64,000 nucleotides of DNA from contig JAIXUH010000033.1 of NCBI GenBank assembly GCA_027484145.1, positions 1 through 64,000 of the forward strand, given 5' to 3'. Made by a program: the position numbers and the translations under genes. Under the pieces are notes generated by a model. It did not search any database and was not told where the DNA came from. It saw only the letters and a program-made list of their open reading frames with translations. Of the stretch, positions 45,782-54,747 are shown one piece after another; the stretch's first letter is position 1; every line of letters starts with the position of its first letter. Origin of the DNA: Rhodobacter sp. (GTDB lineage: Bacteria; Pseudomonadota; Alphaproteobacteria; Rhodobacterales; Rhodobacteraceae).

Positions 45782-46507
45782 ATGGGTTACGGGATACGTG
45801 TTGTGCTGGTGATGAACCGCAAGGGGGGATCGGGCAAGAGCACCCTCTGTCGCGCCTTGGCGTCTGCTGCGGCTGCAAAAGGCGAGACGGTGACGATCTT
45901 CGACACCGATGCCTCAAGATCCTGCCTCAAGTGGATGCAGGCGGGAAAGGAGGCAGGCAACTGGTCTCCTTTGGTTGAGGCGATCCACACGTTGGATGCG
46001 CACCGGGTGGCAGAAGCCATCGGGCAGATCTACGAGCAGCCCGATCAAGAGCACCTCATCCTGATCGACACCTTCGGCGGGGGATCAGAGGCACAGGATG
46101 TTCTGGCGGTCGCAGCGCACCGGATCATTTGCCCGATGATGCTGTCGCGGGGCGATCTGAGCGAGACGCTGGAAACGGCCAACTGGTACCTGAAGTTGCG
46201 CGGCCGCGTGGAAAAGCCGGATGAGCTTGCGGGGTTTTCCGTGTTGCTCAACCGGGTGCCTGTGCGGGTGTCAGAGACCGAGCGGGCGGTGGCTGAAGAG
46301 CTGTTCCAGTCCTTGCCTGCCCTTGAGACATATCTTGGTAGCCGCGCTGCTTATGTTCGAATGGACAGAGAAGGGCTTCTCGGGGTGATCGCGGACAAGA
46401 CGCCAAACCGGGCGCTTGCTGCGCATGTCCAGAGTGCCGTGAAGGAGGCAGGGGACCTTCTGGAGGAAATCGACCAACTGATCCTCAATCCGGCGGAGGT
46501 CGAATGA
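45782..46507 (+). CDS. VirC1/ParA-like Walker-type ATPase
   Basis: A 241-residue ParA-superfamily ATPase. The deviant Walker A KGGSGKST lies at about 14-21, followed by IFDTDASRS and LILIDTFGGG. Agrobacterium VirC1, which enhances strand processing at the border, has this size and fold, and the gene sits opposite mobC/mobA, so a VirC1-like role in transfer is favoured over plasmid partition. The ribosome site is GAGGAAGGTGG. It is co-translated with the next gene (ATGA). Confidence 0.85.
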   Translation: MGYGIRVVLVMNRKGGSGKSTLCRALASAAAAKGETVTIFDTDASRSCLKWMQAGKEAGNWSPLVEAIHTLDAHRVAEAIGQIYEQPDQEHLILIDTFGGGSEAQDVLAVAAHRIICPMMLSRGDLSETLETANWYLKLRGRVEKPDELAGFSVLLNRVPVRVSETERAVAEELFQSLPALETYLGSRAAYVRMDREGLLGVIADKTPNRALAAHVQSAVKEAGDLLEEIDQLILNPAEVE

Positions 46508-47220
46508 TGGCGCAGCGCAAGGACATGATGCGGATCATCCGGCAGGACGCAGGGTTTTCGGCCAAGCTGGGTTTTGGTGGGAACGCGGGCACAAGCGATC
46601 AGACTGATAGGGTAATCCGAGTGCAGTCGACGTCGGTTGATGCAGTGACCGAGCCGGAACCTTTGTCGCCCGCGATTGCGGCGGCGGCGGCGATGCCAAG
46701 TGGCGACGCAGGCGAGGTCAGCATCAGACCCTTTGGGTCCAGAGAAGAGTCCCGGGACGAGAAGAAGGCTTTCATTGCCCAGAGGGATTCGGATGCGAAG
46801 GCGGCTGATCTTGCAACTGGGTCAGCTGCGCGCGGGCATGTGGTCCATGTCTCATTGTCGCTGACCACACGTCAGGCGCGGCTGGCAGAAGGGTGGGCCA
46901 CGGCTGCACGTTGCACCGTCCAGTTTTTGATCCGCCGCGTTGCTCAAGGTCTGCGCGATCAGGTCTTCGACGATTGGGAACGGGATGGGATGCCGGATGT
47001 CGAGGAGTCCCGCGGCGCACGAGGGAAGCACCCAACCAGCGTGACCTTGACCTTGCGGCCGCAGTTCGCGGCTGACCTCGCGAAAATTCATGATCCGCTT
47101 GGCATTCTTGGATTGGCGCGCGCCATGGGCCCCGCCTACCGCGCCCGGTTTCAGGAGGCGTTCGACGTGGCCCTGGCCAAGGCAGAAATTCAGACAACAA
47201 ACGAGGGAGACGAACAATGA
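46504..47220 (+). CDS. VirC2-like partner protein (inferred from position)
   Basis: A 238-residue cytoplasmic protein. The first 110 residues are low-complexity and Ala/Ser-rich; the C-terminal half contains HVVHVSLSLTTRQARLAEGW and later HPTSVTLTLRPQFAADLAKI, two beta-helix patterns that could be paired ribbon-helix-helix motifs. VirC2 is a ribbon-helix-helix protein next to VirC1, so the arrangement fits. Overlaps both neighbours. Confidence 0.65.
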   Translation: MMAQRKDMMRIIRQDAGFSAKLGFGGNAGTSDQTDRVIRVQSTSVDAVTEPEPLSPAIAAAAAMPSGDAGEVSIRPFGSREESRDEKKAFIAQRDSDAKAADLATGSAARGHVVHVSLSLTTRQARLAEGWATAARCTVQFLIRRVAQGLRDQVFDDWERDGMPDVEESRGARGKHPTSVTLTLRPQFAADLAKIHDPLGILGLARAMGPAYRARFQEAFDVALAKAEIQTTNEGDEQ

Positions 47221-47438
47221 CCAACACAAAAGCCCCTGCCCTCAAGCGGACCATCCCGCCGTCTGAATTTGACATCGGCACGCCCGTCGAATGGATGGTC
47301 GATCCGGACCAGCGCGAGAAAATCCTCGGGGTGACGTATGAGTTCAGTCAATCAGGCGAGCGCAAGACTGTCTGGTACACGCCCAATAAGCGGCGGGCAA
47401 AGAAGTCCTTGGTCGTGTCTGAGTTGAGCCAGGCGTGA
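47217..47438 (+). CDS. Small conserved-looking protein of the virC-like operon
   Basis: A 73-residue protein with DIGTPVEWMVDPDQREKILG and a basic KKSLVVSEL end. No domain recognised. Its ATG overlaps the upstream stop, which supports translation as the third gene of this operon. Confidence 0.65.
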   Translation: MTNTKAPALKRTIPPSEFDIGTPVEWMVDPDQREKILGVTYEFSQSGERKTVWYTPNKRRAKKSLVVSELSQA

Positions 47439-47556
47439 ATTGGGTTGGCGCGGCGCAGCTTATCCGCCGTTTTTATGCGGGCTGGCTTCCGCGCCAGCTC
47501 GCTTGGGCAACGAAGAGACCCGGCGGCTTGCGCCACCGGGTCTGATCTGCGGGATC

Positions 47557-47961
47557 TTAGCCGGCGAACTGATCCTCGCGGTCGACCAGTTCAGGGTCTT
47601 CGCCCTCACCTGCCTTCGGGCGGCTCAGGAAGTCGACTTTTTCTGCGATGATCTCGCAGCCGTAGCGGTCGACCCCGGCGGCATCAGTCCACTTGGTGTA
47701 GTGGATGCGGCCGTGGACCATCACCTTCATGCCCTTTTCGCAGTTATCGGCGACCGTCTTGCCGAGACCGTTGAAGCAGGTGATGCGGTGCCATTCGGTA
47801 TCCATCACGCGGTAGCCGTTCTCGTCGCGCTGGACCCGGCCTTCGGACAGGCGAGGGCGCGAAGTGGCGAGGGTGAAGTTGGTGATCTTGGTCCCGCCCT
47901 GCGTGGTGCGGACTTCCGGGGACTGACCGATGTTGCCGGCGAGGATGACGATGTTCTGCAT
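47557..47961 (-). CDS. ssb: Single-stranded DNA-binding protein
   Basis: A 134-residue OB-fold SSB: starts MQNIVILAGNIGQSPEVR, with ITNFTLATSRP, the DTEWHRITCFN block and KGMKVMVHGRIHYTKW. The acidic tail ends EDQFAG rather than the canonical DDDIPF. AGGAGCTTCAC precedes the ATG. A plasmid SSB would protect entering single strands during conjugation. Confidence 0.95.
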   Translation of the reverse strand: MQNIVILAGNIGQSPEVRTTQGGTKITNFTLATSRPRLSEGRVQRDENGYRVMDTEWHRITCFNGLGKTVADNCEKGMKVMVHGRIHYTKWTDAAGVDRYGCEIIAEKVDFLSRPKAGEGEDPELVDREDQFAG

Positions 47962-48663
47962 GTGAAGCTCCTGTATCTGGCTGAAGGGACCATCCCTTCG
48001 ACAAGACCCGAATGAAGCCTGTCGGTTGAGGCTTGCACGGTGGTCCTTTCGCCACCGGAAACCCCCGAAGGACCGGGGTGGTGCGGGCAGGAGCGGCGAT
48101 CCACTTCGGATCGCAAACCAACACGGCCCGGCCCTGAGCGGGGTTGCGAGCCAGAGGCCGAACAGGCTTAGGGGATTGTCAGTCGAAGGGAGGTGCCTGA
48201 GCCGGGATCACGGGAAGCGGCAGGGCAGAACCGCTCAAACGAGCAAATGGCAGTGTCAGGCCCAGGAAGAAAGAACCCGGAAAGAGGGAGGGCCATGTCA
48301 ACGTCAACGACAGCGCACGACTTGCAACGCCCGGACTGTCGATGGGGCCAGCCCGAGAAAGGAGGGGAGTTGAAGCGACAAACCGAATGTAACGCCGGCC
48401 AACGCGGGTCGCTGGCCAGTCTCGCAATCTGCAATCTTTGGGCATGACGGTGATGGTTCGTGCCGCCCTGATGGCACCGGTCCGATGTCGCGGCGGGGTT
48501 AACGGGAAGATGCAAGGAATATCACGGAAAGGTCGGTTGCGGGCGCGACCTCAGCGACAGTAACGTGCACAGACCAAACTGTCGCTGCGCAATGACTGTT
48601 CATCAGGATAGGTCCCGCAAGGCAGAACTTGGGCACAAACCGACAGTCAAAGCTGTGCCGCGC
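47962..48663. other. 700-bp non-coding leader upstream of ssb with an inverted repeat
   Basis: No frame here has domain support. A perfect 10-bp inverted repeat CAGCGACAGT / ACTGTCGCTG lies at 48552-48561 and 48578-48587 with a 16-base loop, and GGTCCTT / AAGGACC arms lie around 48034-48075. The interval is large for a bacterial leader and could hold the ssb promoter, a vegetative or lagging-strand origin, or a structured RNA; nothing decides between these. Confidence 0.45.
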
Positions 48664-51600
48664 TCAATCGAACAGGCCGGGTTGAGCTGCAGCTTTGGCT
48701 TTCTTGCCCTTGACCACTGGTGCCGATGCCAAGGCACCCGCGCCCGTCAGAGACGCCTGGGTCAGCAAGGGGGCAGCGCAGATTTCGTCCAGAAGGGTAG
48801 CCTGTGCAGGTTCCAATGCCACCAATCGACCGAGGACGTGCAACAGGTTCAGCAGGTCTTCGGTATACTCGGGCAACCAGTGATCGGGCTGGATCTTGTC
48901 CAGCGCTGATGGCGGGCGGCGGTCGCCGATGACCGGGCGGGTGCGGTCGGCTTTGCGATAGCTGAACCACTGGCGCAGCACGTTGCGACCAGAAACCTGA
49001 TACTCGGCCACGGCGGTTTGGACGTTTTCGATAAACCCCTCCCCCACATGCAGCCGACCCGTGGAAGGGTCGTGATGCATCGTGTCGGGCAAAGGGTTCG
49101 GCGCGCCGGGGATGGTGCCGCCAACCGGGATCGTCGGCCCTTGCCCCTTAGGCATCCGTGGGGGCGCGGCGGGGCGACCGGCGGCAGTGTCGACAAAACG
49201 CTCCCCATAGGTATGCAGCCAGATGACTTCGCGGCCCAAGGCGACCGCGCGGTCGAAGAGCGCGACGTCTGCCGTGACCGGCACGCGCAGGCCGGGGCGG
49301 ATCAAGTCTTCCTTGAAGCGGGCCGTGAAGGCGGGGTGCGCCAGCAGGCCGGCGACATAAGCCATTACATCAGGCGCGGTGACGGGTTTTCCATATGTGG
49401 TGGAGAGGTGAGCGATCAGGGCGGACTTGATGTTCGGGATCGTCGCGGCGGCGTCACGCCAAAGGGGTAGCACACGGCCACCACGACCGTGGTAATGATG
49501 CTGGTCCGGGATGTGGCTCGTTACCGAAAGGGGCGGTCCGTTTTCCGGAGTTTGATCTTCAGGCGAGGTCAAAAACACCTGGAAATTGGAATAGTTTGCC
49601 CAAAGTTCGGGACGCGGATCATTCATCATGCGGGCATCGGCATAGATCCACTGTCGATCTAGCGTACGAAATCCGTACCGCACGGATACAGGAACGGGTC
49701 CGTGATCATTGATCAGAGGTTCCTTTCGCGTTTTAAACTGACCAAGATCCTGCGTCACCAATTTGCGAATATGGCGACTTGCAACTATTCCGCCGCGAAG
49801 TTGCGGATGGTAAAGTGCCTCCTTCTTGTCAGGGTCTGACTCCTTCACCAGTTTCTGCCATCGATCAGCAAGGGTCTGATTGTCAGGGGCGACGGCCCAA
49901 GTTCTGCCGGCCATGACACCCGGCCCAGCCCAATCAAAAAATTCTGTAAGTGCCGGATAAGCGGCCCATTCGCCGTTTGCCTCTTGCATAAACGGTGCGC
50001 GCCAGTCACTCGGCCCTGCAGCCCAACCCAAGTCGGAAAGCGTGATAGCCTCAAGTTCACTGAATTTGCTTTTACGAAGGCCCGTCGTCAGCCTGCGCAC
50101 ATGCAATCGAGCAGGCACATCCCGATCTTTCCCCTTTTTCCGTGCCGCTAGAACAATGCAGACTGGATGTTGCACGCCCTGAAAAATCCTCGTCGGCACC
50201 TCGGGCTGATGGCCTTCCGGCGTGCAATCAATCACCCAGATATCAGAGCAATCGCGACGCAGTTCCATCCGCATCTTCTCAAAGCCTGGACCATTCAGAA
50301 AACCCGAGACAGTAATATAGGAAACGATGCCACCCCGGTCGTCAGTCGCCTGCCCGGTGGTCTCAAACAAATCAGGTGCAAAGACCTTCCATGATGCCCA
50401 CCTCCAGAAGAACACGTAGAGGTTCTTCAGATGTTTGGCATGTGCCCCCTGCCCCCACTCGGGCGGCAAGTCCCAGTGACGCATCGGCGACATGCGGTTC
50501 GGGCTTCCCGCCTCAACCCAGCCGCCACGGCCCTTTGCCTTCTCCTTGTAAGGAGGGTTGCCGATGACCACGGTGATCGGTTCGTCCCGCTTAATCGCGT
50601 TCGCCTCTTTCCGTGAGTTTCCGATGGGGGCAAGCATCGTCGAAAACCCGGTCTGCGCTGCAAAGGGGTCACCCAAGGTGTCGGTCACATAAAGACGCGG
50701 TTGCGGCAGATTGCCCCCTGCCCCTGTGCCCGTGGCCGCAGCTCCCATCAGCGCCCGCATTTCCGCCATTAGCCGCAACTGCGCCACGGCAAAGGGGCCG
50801 AACTGCAATTCGAAGCCGATCAGCCTATGTGCCGCTGCCCCCAAGGCGGGGCCAACTGCGCCCGCGCCCTGATCATCGGCTACCGTCTCGGCGATCTTGC
50901 GCAGCACGCCGAGAAGGAAGGTGCCGGTGCCCGTCGCGGGATCGGCGATGGTGACATCTTTGGCCGCAAGGCCCTCATGACGGCCGAACAGAGTTGGATC
51001 GCGCAAAGCCTCGTCTGTCAGACTGACCATGGCCTGCACCACCTCGGGCGGGGTGTAGTAGCTGCCGGTCTTCTTGCGCAGGGCGTTGTCGTAAACCTCG
51101 AGGAAGTCTTCGTAGAAATAGAGCCATGCATCGGGCTTGCCCTTGGACAGGGTGGGCCAATGCACCTCATGCAGCACGCGGGTCAGGGTCGATGTGGCGG
51201 TGGAGAGGGCCTTTTGCGTCTGCGGATCGTCGGTCAGCAGGCGAAGTGCTGTGCCGATCAGCGTGTTCGTGTCGCGCAAGGCCAGGGCGGCATGGGCGAT
51301 GCCCTTGTCCAAGGGAATGTCCTGCGCCCGTGCCATCAACAGGCCGAAGGTGACGGCCTGCGCATAGCCGTCGGCGAACTGCGCATCATCGGCCTGCGGG
51401 AAGAGGAGCCCCCGCCATTCTGTGGCAAGGTCAGTCAGGCTTTGGGTGCCGTTCTCCAGTTCTTCCAGAACCTCGTCACGCAACAGGCGGCACAGGCGGG
51501 CCGAAACTTCGGCCAGTTTGCGCGGGCTGTCGGGCGGAATCGGGCTCCAGCTCAGGAAATCCGTGAGAAGGGTGACGAGCGTTTGAGGGGCGGTCAGCTT

Positions 51601-52050
51601 GGAACCCGCCGTGTCCAGATCGCCGGACAGATGGATGATCTGGCCAACCAGCGCGCCGTTCTGCCAGAGGCTGAAGGACTGCCCGTCGCTGTAGAGCAGG
51701 TTCGGCAGGGATTTCAGCTTCTGCCACTGGCGCTTGTCATGCGGGTCGGTGAACTTGCGCGGATCGGCCCCTTTGCCAGGGGCTTTCAGTTCGATGAAAC
51801 CCGTCAGAGCACTGCGGACGGTGACGGCATAGTCAGGCCGAGTACCCAAGGCGGAAAGTGTGCTTTCCCCGACGAGCGTGACCCAACCGGGTTGCTGGCC
51901 CGCGGCCACAGCCAGTGCGGTGATCAGTTCTTCGAGCGGCGCACGGATGTTGTCTTCCGGGGCGCCTGTGATTGCAGGGCTTGAAAGTTTGGCCTTGGCG
52001 GTCGCACCGTACTTGGAAATGATCTGGTCAAACATAAACTGCCCCGGCAT
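48664..52050 (-). CDS. Fused restriction-methyltransferase of type ISP/IIG kind
   Basis: Single-chain DNA restriction and N6-adenine methylation enzyme of about 1128 residues. A PD-(D/E)XK nuclease is visible near the N terminus (RPDYAV near residue 72, then GFIELKAPGK near 85). The methyltransferase core has the motif X-like KTGSYYTPPEVV (about 327-338), motif I DPATGTGTF (about 370-378) and catalytic motif IV NPPY (about 498-501). The C-terminal third is probably the target-recognition part. Type ISP enzymes I know of carry a helicase between nuclease and methylase; I see none here. The start could be ATG 52050 or 52035. Confidence 0.9.
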   Translation of the reverse strand: MPGQFMFDQIISKYGATAKAKLSSPAITGAPEDNIRAPLEELITALAVAAGQQPGWVTLVGESTLSALGTRPDYAVTVRSALTGFIELKAPGKGADPRKFTDPHDKRQWQKLKSLPNLLYSDGQSFSLWQNGALVGQIIHLSGDLDTAGSKLTAPQTLVTLLTDFLSWSPIPPDSPRKLAEVSARLCRLLRDEVLEELENGTQSLTDLATEWRGLLFPQADDAQFADGYAQAVTFGLLMARAQDIPLDKGIAHAALALRDTNTLIGTALRLLTDDPQTQKALSTATSTLTRVLHEVHWPTLSKGKPDAWLYFYEDFLEVYDNALRKKTGSYYTPPEVVQAMVSLTDEALRDPTLFGRHEGLAAKDVTIADPATGTGTFLLGVLRKIAETVADDQGAGAVGPALGAAAHRLIGFELQFGPFAVAQLRLMAEMRALMGAAATGTGAGGNLPQPRLYVTDTLGDPFAAQTGFSTMLAPIGNSRKEANAIKRDEPITVVIGNPPYKEKAKGRGGWVEAGSPNRMSPMRHWDLPPEWGQGAHAKHLKNLYVFFWRWASWKVFAPDLFETTGQATDDRGGIVSYITVSGFLNGPGFEKMRMELRRDCSDIWVIDCTPEGHQPEVPTRIFQGVQHPVCIVLAARKKGKDRDVPARLHVRRLTTGLRKSKFSELEAITLSDLGWAAGPSDWRAPFMQEANGEWAAYPALTEFFDWAGPGVMAGRTWAVAPDNQTLADRWQKLVKESDPDKKEALYHPQLRGGIVASRHIRKLVTQDLGQFKTRKEPLINDHGPVPVSVRYGFRTLDRQWIYADARMMNDPRPELWANYSNFQVFLTSPEDQTPENGPPLSVTSHIPDQHHYHGRGGRVLPLWRDAAATIPNIKSALIAHLSTTYGKPVTAPDVMAYVAGLLAHPAFTARFKEDLIRPGLRVPVTADVALFDRAVALGREVIWLHTYGERFVDTAAGRPAAPPRMPKGQGPTIPVGGTIPGAPNPLPDTMHHDPSTGRLHVGEGFIENVQTAVAEYQVSGRNVLRQWFSYRKADRTRPVIGDRRPPSALDKIQPDHWLPEYTEDLLNLLHVLGRLVALEPAQATLLDEICAAPLLTQASLTGAGALASAPVVKGKKAKAAAQPGLFD

Positions 52051-52120
52051 GCTTTTCTGCAACCCTAGCTGGAATGGCTGTCAAAACAAGGCATTGCTGA
52101 CGCTGACCAAGGCCCGGGCA

Positions 52121-52426
52121 CTATCGTTGCTTCAGTTTTCGCATCTCTGGCAGCGCAGTCGCAGGGGGAAGAGCATAGCCCCGTTTGCGTTTGACCGCGG
52201 CCAGTTTCATCAACGCGGTGATCGCCTTGCCTTCGTCATCATGGGTTTCAATCATGACCTGGCCCCGATACCCAATCCGGCCCCACTCCCGAATGAGACA
52301 TGCGCCGCCAAAAAGGTCGCGCTGAACGCTAAGCCGGTAGAAGCGACGCATGTTGCAGGCGGGGTCAATCCGCCTCAAGTGGAGGTCGGTTGGGAAGACT
52401 TCAAGCTGGACAGGCTGATCGAACAT
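52121..52426 (-). CDS. Single WGR-domain protein
   Basis: A 101-residue protein that is mostly one WGR domain: RRFYRLSVQRDLFGGACLI then REWGRIGYRGQ and a helical KAITALMKLAAVKRKRGY. WGR domains bind nucleic acids or PARP-like partners. It lies 58 bp before the restriction-methyltransferase start on the same strand, so the two may be co-transcribed. An inverted repeat overlaps its start. Confidence 0.85.
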   Translation of the reverse strand: MFDQPVQLEVFPTDLHLRRIDPACNMRRFYRLSVQRDLFGGACLIREWGRIGYRGQVMIETHDDEGKAITALMKLAAVKRKRGYALPPATALPEMRKLKQR

Positions 52427-52457
52427 ATAGTGATCCAGATGACTGAAGTAACTATAT
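52425..52457. promoter_or_regulatory. Inverted repeat at the WGR gene start
   Basis: ATATAGT (52425-52431) and ACTATAT (52451-52457) form perfect 7-base arms around 19 bases; the left arm touches the ATG of the WGR gene. This is a possible operator, or an AT-rich promoter feature by chance. Confidence 0.35.
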
Positions 52458-52594
52458 CAGGTAGAAAAGCACGTTTCCATCACGATCACGCTTTTCAACA
52501 GCGAAGTGGAAATGAAGGCCCGATCCTGAAGGGAATTATCCGTTGAACTAACCGAGAGCCGTGAAAGGTAAGGCGGCCCGCACGGTGTCGTTAC

Positions 52595-53326
52595 TCATCC
52601 GCGCGAGGGAAATGGCACCACATTTGTCGATATCGTCTGAGGTTGGAATTCCAGTCCGGCTGACCAAAGTGGGGTCTTGCGCCATATCATTTCGTCGATG
52701 CCGCCTCTGTCTGTGCGAGTTAACAGTCCGGCCCACTCGAGTGGCATAGCGACAGCGCTAAACAACCCGCCCGCCGGACCACGCCATCCACCGCCGACAC
52801 TGGGGCCGTAAAGGAGGTTGGCCAGATCGGGGAGCGTGAAGCCGTCGCACGGCATCCGGTTGATCGCGTACAACCACAAATGCCAGTCTCCGACAGGCGC
52901 CTCACCTGTGCGCCTGCCTTCGGAATGGTCGAACCGAAACATGAACGCGGGCGTGATGGCGGCAAAGGCTGCTTCCGGATCGCCTGCGAGAGCGATGCCG
53001 GGCTTTGTCAGCCGCCAGCCACTGCCCATTTTGCGCCCCAACCGCAAAGACGTGAGCAGGACACGAAGATACTCCAAGGGCGGAACGTCGTATTCATTCA
53101 AGACCTTGTTGACCGAGTAAAGTTTCTCGGCGGTCCAGTTTGGAAAGTCCATCCGCCGCACGACCCAATCAATACAATGCCGGTTCCAAGCGCCAGACTT
53201 GGTCAGCCCGCTCTCGCCGTGCTCCGACTGATAGTCCGCGACGGTCTGATATGCGCGCACCATCGGCGCATTTGCTTGTACCAGGTCGGCTCCGGGATGA
53301 GGTCGAAACTTGACAGAGTTGGTCAT
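52595..53326 (-). CDS. Hypothetical protein in the restriction/toxin block
   Basis: A 243-residue soluble protein, ATG at 53326 (the frame is open further upstream to 53419 without support). No motif recognised; it contains WRLTKPGIALAGDPEAA and a Gly-rich GPSVGGGWRGPAGGLF. Long frame, normal composition and same-strand placement support a real gene. It might be the third part of the restriction or toxin locus; nothing shows a function. Confidence 0.65.
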   Translation of the reverse strand: MTNSVKFRPHPGADLVQANAPMVRAYQTVADYQSEHGESGLTKSGAWNRHCIDWVVRRMDFPNWTAEKLYSVNKVLNEYDVPPLEYLRVLLTSLRLGRKMGSGWRLTKPGIALAGDPEAAFAAITPAFMFRFDHSEGRRTGEAPVGDWHLWLYAINRMPCDGFTLPDLANLLYGPSVGGGWRGPAGGLFSAVAMPLEWAGLLTRTDRGGIDEMIWRKTPLWSAGLEFQPQTISTNVVPFPSRG

Positions 53327-53420
53327 GGGGCAGCCATTGAAGTGGACGACAATCGAAAAGACATCTTCGACAGATTGCGATCTGCCGAACCGTTGCGGCG
53401 GAAAGCCATCACAGGCCAAC

Positions 53421-53984
53421 TCAGATCAGGTTCTCATATTCGCGCAGGAAGTCGGCTGTTTGCAATAATCCCTGCCCTTCGAGTTTCAAAACCAGTGCGG
53501 AAACCGTGTACTTCGGGTCTTTCAATCGCGCCCGCATGTCGCGCAACGCGCCAATTGCAACGGCATGATCCAAATCCATGGCGTTCGAGATAAAGTCATC
53601 AGGAGTCATGACTTCGATCCCCCACCGATCAAGGATCCCTTGAGGGAAATCCTTGAGATTGTCGGTGACCAGCGTATCGCAGCGAGCGGCGATGGCAGCT
53701 GCCAAAACATGCTCATCGCCGGGATCGGGCAACAATCTGATCAGGTCCGGGCCTGAGTTCGGAAACACCATCGCCTCGGGAAATGCCCGCTCGATAGCAT
53801 GGCGTTGACGGCCGGGATCAGCCGTGCCTTTTGAGATCGCCAAGATCGCCTTTTCGGTCTCGTCCAGAATGCGCGCGGACCAGTAAGGTCGAAACAAGCC
53901 AGCCTCAGCCAAACTCAGAATGATGTTCCTCTTGAGGCCACCCCCAAGGACGCAAGCATCGATGATGGCTGCGTATCGGTTCAT
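53421..53984 (-). CDS. PIN-domain toxin (VapC-like ribonuclease)
   Basis: A 187-residue PIN-domain protein. Acidic active-site residues appear as AAIIDACVL near the start, DETEKAI, and DPGDEHVLAAAIAARCDTLVTDNLKDF, the block with the last acidic cluster. PIN toxins cleave RNA when freed from their antitoxin. The ATG at 53984 follows the antitoxin stop by a few bases; a TTG at 53996 overlaps it. The C-terminal extension past 130 is longer than in classical VapC. Confidence 0.88.
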   Translation of the reverse strand: MNRYAAIIDACVLGGGLKRNIILSLAEAGLFRPYWSARILDETEKAILAISKGTADPGRQRHAIERAFPEAMVFPNSGPDLIRLLPDPGDEHVLAAAIAARCDTLVTDNLKDFPQGILDRWGIEVMTPDDFISNAMDLDHAVAIGALRDMRARLKDPKYTVSALVLKLEGQGLLQTADFLREYENLI

Positions 53985-53992
53985 CGGGCCGC

Positions 53993-54457
53993 TCAAATCA
54001 AGTCGCCCTCCGCGTCCAGCCCCGCAAGTTCGGACAGAGCATCAGATCGGGCTCGGTCGCGTTCGGCCATGTAGGCAAAAAGATCCTCTGCCCGCACACG
54101 GCGATGGCGACCAACCGTTGTGAACGGGATGTCGCCCTTTTCGAGCAACTTGATCAGGAAGGGCCGGGAGACATTCAGCATGTCTGCCGCTTCTTGCGTG
54201 GTAAGCTCAGCTTTAACCGGGATCATGCGAAACCCGCGGCCGGTTGAAATCAGGCGGAGAATATCGAGCAAAGTATCGGTGAGCGCCGGCATAAGCGTGA
54301 TGTTGCGCGTCTCGCCACCGTCGACAGCAAGCGAGAGGTCGACCGGTTGGCCCTCAGTCACCTGCGAAGCGATGATGTGACGAAGTTGATCTGCGTTGTT
54401 GATCTCGACCTTTGTGGGTAGCCGGTTCGAAAACCGCTCCTTGTGCAATGCCGCCAT
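53993..54457 (-). CDS. Excisionase-type DNA-binding antitoxin
   Basis: A 154-residue protein with a MerR/excisionase-like helix-turn-helix LTTQEAADMLNVSRPFLIKL (about 90-109) and GRHRRVRAEDLFAYM. AGGAGGGCAAA before the ATG at 54457 sets the start. It precedes and is coupled to the PIN toxin. The N-terminal half probably binds the toxin or an operator. A palindrome lies 73 bp upstream. Confidence 0.85.
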   Translation of the reverse strand: MAALHKERFSNRLPTKVEINNADQLRHIIASQVTEGQPVDLSLAVDGGETRNITLMPALTDTLLDILRLISTGRGFRMIPVKAELTTQEAADMLNVSRPFLIKLLEKGDIPFTTVGRHRRVRAEDLFAYMAERDRARSDALSELAGLDAEGDLI

Positions 54458-54529
54458 TTTGCCCTCCTGCGTCGCCGTTCGGCGTCCATCTAAAGATGGG
54501 TGTGCCATGCAATCGAAGCAAGCGCAACA

Positions 54530-54544
54530 TTCGAATTATTCGAA
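54530..54544 (-). promoter_or_regulatory. Palindromic operator candidate of the PIN toxin-antitoxin operon
   Basis: TTCGAAT-T-ATTCGAA (54530-54544) is a perfect 7-1-7 palindrome 73-87 bp upstream of the antitoxin ATG, with a second small hairpin CCATC-taaa-GATGG near 54486-54499. Antitoxins of this kind usually repress their own promoter. Confidence 0.6.
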
Positions 54545-54747
54545 ACGTCAGTGCATGGCCCTCTCAAACCCGTGACGCTACTTAGCTATCGGCGGCATAT
54601 TGGAAGGCGAAGACAGGCCTAAAACTCTAAGAAACGTAAAGGGCGGAAAGGAGACGTTCGGCCGCTGAAAACATTCAGCCGTATTGCAAGCTTCTCCCCG
54701 TTGCGCGACCTTCTGCATTTGCTTGCGGCGAATCCTGCAGATGTTGC

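Noticed and set aside
50827-51984. 385-residue plus-strand frame opposite the restriction-methyltransferase
   Set aside because: Antisense to nuclease and methylase motifs that are intact on the minus strand.
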